From Longimicrobium sp. (GTDB taxonomy: Bacteria > Gemmatimonadota > Gemmatimonadetes > Longimicrobiales > Longimicrobiaceae): a DNA stretch of 64,000 nt. A program made the translations under genes and the position numbers. The stretch's first letter is position 1. Every line of letters starts with the position of its first letter. Location: positions 1 to 64,000 of the forward strand of contig DASUYB010000026.1 in the NCBI GenBank assembly GCA_036377595.1, read 5' to 3'. The notes below the pieces were generated by a model that worked only from the letters and a program-made list of their open reading frames with translations, searched no databases and was not told where the DNA came from. This document shows, in pieces, positions 61,388-64,000 of the stretch.

Positions 61388-62665
61388 ATGGACGCGGACA
61401 TGCCGCTGGAGCAGAAGCTCGACATCCTGATGGAGCTGGCAGCCGACGACCACGACGGCGCGGGCGGTCGCGCGCGCGTGCTGCCGCCGCGGCTGCGGCA
61501 CGCGAAGGAGGTGGGCGCGCTGCGGCCGCTGAACATCCGGCAGCTGCGCACGTCGGTGGGCAAGGTGGCGCTGATGCGCATCCTGATGACCAACGCCTGC
61601 TCCTTCAACTGCCACTACTGCCCCATGCGGCGCGACCGCAGCATGCCGCGCACGTTGCTGAAGCCCGAGGAGCTCGTCCGCGTCTTCCTCGAGGCGCACC
61701 GCCGCGGCTGGTGCAGCGGGCTGTTCCTGACCACGGGGATCCCCGGCCGCCCGGTGAAGGTGATGGACGACCTGATCACCGTGCTGGAGCTGCTGCGCGT
61801 GAAGCACCGCTTCGCCGGCTACGTGCACGTGAAGATGGTGCCCGGCGCCGAGCCCGCGCAGATCGAGCGGCTCACCGCGCTGGCCAGCCGCGTGTCGCTG
61901 AACCTCGAGGCGCCCTGCGGCCAGACGCTCACCCAGATCGCGCCGGAGAAGAGCTTCGACACGGCGATGACCTCGCTCGACCGCGCCCGCCGCCAGGTGC
62001 TGCGCGGCAAGGAGGAGACGGCGATGGGGCGCCCCGCCGACCCGCTCGCCCCCGGCGGCGCCAGTGGGATGACGATGCAGTTCGTGGTCGGCGCCACGCC
62101 CGACACGGACCGCACCATCGTGGGCAAGGTGACGGAGCTGTACGCGGGCGGCGGCATCCACCACGCGCACTTCAGCGCCTTCCGCCCCATCCGCGAGACG
62201 CCGATGGAGGACGCGCCCGCCGCGCCAGCGTTGCGCGAGGTGCGGCTGTACCAGACCGACTACCTGCTGCGGCAGTACGGCTTCAGGCACGACGAGGTGG
62301 TGTTCGACGGGCGCGGCAACCTGCCGCTGGCCAACGACCCCAAGACCACCTGGGCGCTCGCCCACCCCGAGCGCTTCCCGGTGGAGGTGCGCACCGCGCC
62401 GTACGAGGAGCTGGTGCGCGTCCCCGGCATCGGCCCCGGCGCCGCGAAGAAGATCGTGGCTGAGCGCGGGCAGGCGGTGCTGCGCACGCTGGCCGACCTG
62501 CGCGGGCTAGGGGTGGTCACCACGCGCGCGGCGGGATTCCTGACGCTGAACGGCCGCCGCTTCCAGGACGTGAAGTGGAGCGAGCAGCTGGGCTTCTGGG
62601 GCGCGGACGACGACACCGGCGCCCACCATTTCGTCTACGACGTCAGCCCGGGGACCTTCCGATGA
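61388..62665 (+). CDS. radical SAM protein with HhH domain (DNA modification/repair type)
   Basis: A 425-residue radical SAM protein like those annotated as putative DNA modification/repair enzymes. The cluster motif is NACSFNCHYCPMRRDR (Cys71, Cys75, Cys78). The TIM-barrel strands include GWCSGLFLTTGIPGRPVKVM and RVSLNLEAPCG. At the C-terminus a helix-hairpin-helix motif, VRVPGIGPGAAKKIVAERGQ, suggests DNA binding. In many genomes the gene is followed by a DNA glycosylase-like partner; here the next gene is a 73-residue orphan. AAGGAGG lies 6 nt before the ATG. Confidence 0.87.
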   Translation: MDADMPLEQKLDILMELAADDHDGAGGRARVLPPRLRHAKEVGALRPLNIRQLRTSVGKVALMRILMTNACSFNCHYCPMRRDRSMPRTLLKPEELVRVFLEAHRRGWCSGLFLTTGIPGRPVKVMDDLITVLELLRVKHRFAGYVHVKMVPGAEPAQIERLTALASRVSLNLEAPCGQTLTQIAPEKSFDTAMTSLDRARRQVLRGKEETAMGRPADPLAPGGASGMTMQFVVGATPDTDRTIVGKVTELYAGGGIHHAHFSAFRPIRETPMEDAPAAPALREVRLYQTDYLLRQYGFRHDEVVFDGRGNLPLANDPKTTWALAHPERFPVEVRTAPYEELVRVPGIGPGAAKKIVAERGQAVLRTLADLRGLGVVTTRAAGFLTLNGRRFQDVKWSEQLGFWGADDDTGAHHFVYDVSPGTFR

Positions 62666-62883
62666 GCGCCGACGCGCACCCCATCGCCGCGATCGGCGAC
62701 GGCTGGGACGCGTCTCCGGCGCATCGTATGGCGACGGCCGCGAGGGAGGCGATGTTGCCGCGCATCCACCGCATGCGCCTCATCCCCCTCTGCGACGGCT
62801 ACCCCACCGCGCGCGGCGGTGAAGCCTATGCCGCGCGCGAGTACCACCCGTACGGCCTGATGGTGTGGCACGGGTACGACTGA
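62662..62883 (+). CDS. small orphan protein coupled to the radical SAM gene
   Basis: A 73-residue protein whose ATG overlaps the stop of the radical SAM gene (ATGA), so it is probably co-translated. Sequence pieces: MSADAHPIAAIGDGWDASPA and EAMLPRIHRMRLIPLCDGYP. One Cys, several His (HPIA, HRMA, IHRM, YHPYGLMVWHG), and no known fold. It stands in the place of the usual glycosylase-like partner. It may be a helper of the radical SAM enzyme or an unrelated short frame; the overlap favours a link. Confidence 0.5.
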   Translation: MSADAHPIAAIGDGWDASPAHRMATAAREAMLPRIHRMRLIPLCDGYPTARGGEAYAAREYHPYGLMVWHGYD

Positions 62884-62890
62884 TACGAAA

Positions 62891-63047
62891 TCCGGGAATT
62901 TGGTTGATGTACCCAGGCCGATCCAACGCTGACGTCATCCTGAGGCCGGCCAGACCGTAACCAGCGTCTGCGCAAGAGCTTGCAGGCCGAAGGATCTATC
63001 ATCGCATCAGCACGAGCTTCGATCGGACGCGCCAATGCTTCACCCGG
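62891..63047 (+). repeat. dispersed repeat A, second full copy
   Basis: Matches the copy at 38141 almost base for base in the block CATCCTGAGGCCGGCCAGAC, then CAAGAGCTTGCAGGCCGAAG and GATCTATCATCGCATCAGCA. It fills most of the 373-base gap before the sterol desaturase. Confidence 0.85.
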
Positions 63048-63165
63048 ACTTGGTATGAGTCCGTCGAAGACCTCAGCGGCAGCAAACAGCAACGCCGCCG
63101 GATCGCTCCCGCGGCGTTGATCCTTTCGATGCCCGTCGCGTGCCTGGATGCAGCGTCATGCACGC

Positions 63166-63222
63166 GATTCTGTAGTCCGCGAAGGCGGACTTCGTGTGGT
63201 TGTTGCCGCGAATTCATTCGCC
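63166..63222 (+). repeat. dispersed repeat B, copy 4
   Basis: GATTCTGTAGTCCGCGAAGG, then CGGACTTCGTGTGGTTGTTG and CCGCGAATTCATTCGCC, three bases off the copy at 53754. Confidence 0.82.
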
Positions 63223-63256
63223 CCGACCACCCTCGAATCCCGCCCCCGGACGCGCC

Positions 63257-64000
63257 TCACATGATCGGCGCGAGCTCTGTCTCCGTCAGCGCGCCGCGGC
63301 GGGGGAGGAACCATGCGAGCGAGGCGGCGCAGAACGCCACGCCGCCGGCGGCGGCGAAGACCGGGAGCGCGCCCGTCCAGCCGAGGACCGCGCAGGCGGC
63401 GCCGAGCACCAGCAGCCGCGCGGTCTCGATCGGCCCCGCCCACTTCGCGGACTCGAACACCCCGCCCACGCCCGCCAAGCTGATCGCCACGTAGAACCCC
63501 GCCGCGGCCACGTGCGCCCCCGGCATCCCCGCCGCGCGCTGCAGCAGCACGAAGCTCCCCGCCAGCGCGGCGGCGAACTGCACGAAGCCGTAGAGCGCCA
63601 GCCCCGCAGGGACGGCCGGGTCCCACGCCTCCGCCGTCTCCGCGGTCACCTCGGGCGGCGCCTGCGGTCCGCCCTCCGCGGCGGAGCGCCATCCCGGCGG
63701 GCCGAACACGTACATCAGCCGGTCGCGCCATCGGCCGGCGCGCCGCGCGTCGCGCACGATCTCCACGAAGCCGTGCACGTTGGCCCACAGCGGGTTCCAG
63801 CTCCGCAGCGGCGTCGTGATCCCGTACACCGGCTCCTCCTCCTCCGCCTGGAAGGTGCCGAACATCCGGTCCCACACGATCAGCACGCCGGCGTGGTTGC
63901 GGTCCAGGTACTTGGGGTTGCGCCCGTGGTGCACGCGGTGGTGCGACGGCGTGTTCATCACGAGCTCCGTCAGCCGTCCCATCCTCCCGACCGCGCGGGT
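63257..64000 (-). CDS. sterol desaturase / fatty acid hydroxylase, partial
   Basis: The C-terminal 248 residues of a membrane di-iron hydroxylase; the gene runs off the window. The iron-binding His cluster is NTPSHHRVHHGRNPKYLDRN, followed by HAGVLIVWDRMFGTF, the family signature. These enzymes add oxygen to sterol, fatty acid or carotenoid chains. The C-terminal part here holds two or three more hydrophobic helices (LALYGFVQFAAALAGSFVLL, HVAAAGFYVAISLAGVGGVF). The N-terminal membrane domain with the first His motif must lie past position 64000. Confidence 0.88.
   Translation of the reverse strand, partial: TRAVGRMGRLTELVMNTPSHHRVHHGRNPKYLDRNHAGVLIVWDRMFGTFQAEEEEPVYGITTPLRSWNPLWANVHGFVEIVRDARRAGRWRDRLMYVFGPPGWRSAAEGGPQAPPEVTAETAEAWDPAVPAGLALYGFVQFAAALAGSFVLLQRAAGMPGAHVAAAGFYVAISLAGVGGVFESAKWAGPIETARLLVLGAACAVLGWTGALPVFAAAGGVAFCAASLAWFLPRRGALTETELAPIM

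Noticed and set aside
63166-63222. Repeat B as a terminator of the sterol desaturase gene
   Set aside because: One copy is downstream of that gene, but other copies lie beside genes in both directions and upstream, so a general terminator role is not supported.

Overview
The window is GC-rich (roughly 70%), densely coded chromosomal DNA of a Gram-negative bacterium. It has TonB-dependent receptor, lipoprotein and signal-peptide genes, M16, M1 and DUF885 peptidases, and many small exported proteins of no known family. The gene style (leaderless-looking GTG starts, long lists of Ig-like or beta-propeller lipoproteins, DUF4015, RQC-minor protein) suggests Gemmatimonadota of the Longimicrobium type. 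That assignment is inference; no rRNA or ribosomal protein gene is present to confirm it.

Layout. 1-4100: an IS1182-like transposase, a small Cys-rich peptide with a RiPP-like leader, small lipoprotein and Cys-rich genes, and a GNAT remnant. 4200-7130: a pair of M16 peptidases, one catalytic and one not. 7460-17560: mostly rightward genes, including a GNAT / exported protein / RQC-type DNA-binding operon, a B12-type radical SAM enzyme, a YjbR protein, an amidase and small lipoproteins. 17650-20114: an Mrr-like nuclease with a receiver-like domain downstream of an acyl-CoA synthetase. 20600-27281: orphan exported proteins, then the operon meaB - mutase large subunit - Uma2. 28092-34670: two large surface lipoproteins on either side of a DUF885 peptidase. 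35650-38857: an array of 21 canonical tRNA genes plus one interrupted tRNA-like gene, all rightward, with an HNH endonuclease gene and heptamer repeats between them. 39196-48065: chemotaxis receptor, guaA flanked by inverted repeats, a propeller / Cys-rich peptide / redoxin-like operon, a glyoxalase-type protein and DUF4015. 48241-49832: five more small peptides with the same leader motif as the one near 1.8 kb. 50065-64000: M1 peptidase, lysA, TonB receptor, DUF2254 membrane protein, phosphoesterase, a Cys-rich exported protein, a radical SAM plus HhH protein and a truncated sterol desaturase.

The most interesting signals are four. First, six short ORFs share a leader motif (L-x-L/P-D..L-x-V-x-[ST]-F-x-[TG]) followed by Cys-rich tails, with no maturation enzyme in the window. 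Second, the tRNA array: six of its 21 canonical tRNAs carry C instead of U at position 33, several have mismatched stems, and one gene is broken by a palindromic insert of about 100 nt. Third, seven intergenic palindromes share a strict plan of three GC[AG]GAG units per arm and mostly sit at gene 3' ends. Fourth, a three-gene operon resembles in outline the propeller / exported-peptide loci of Bacteroidota. Several further dispersed repeat families, including one flanking guaA, show a repeat-rich genome.
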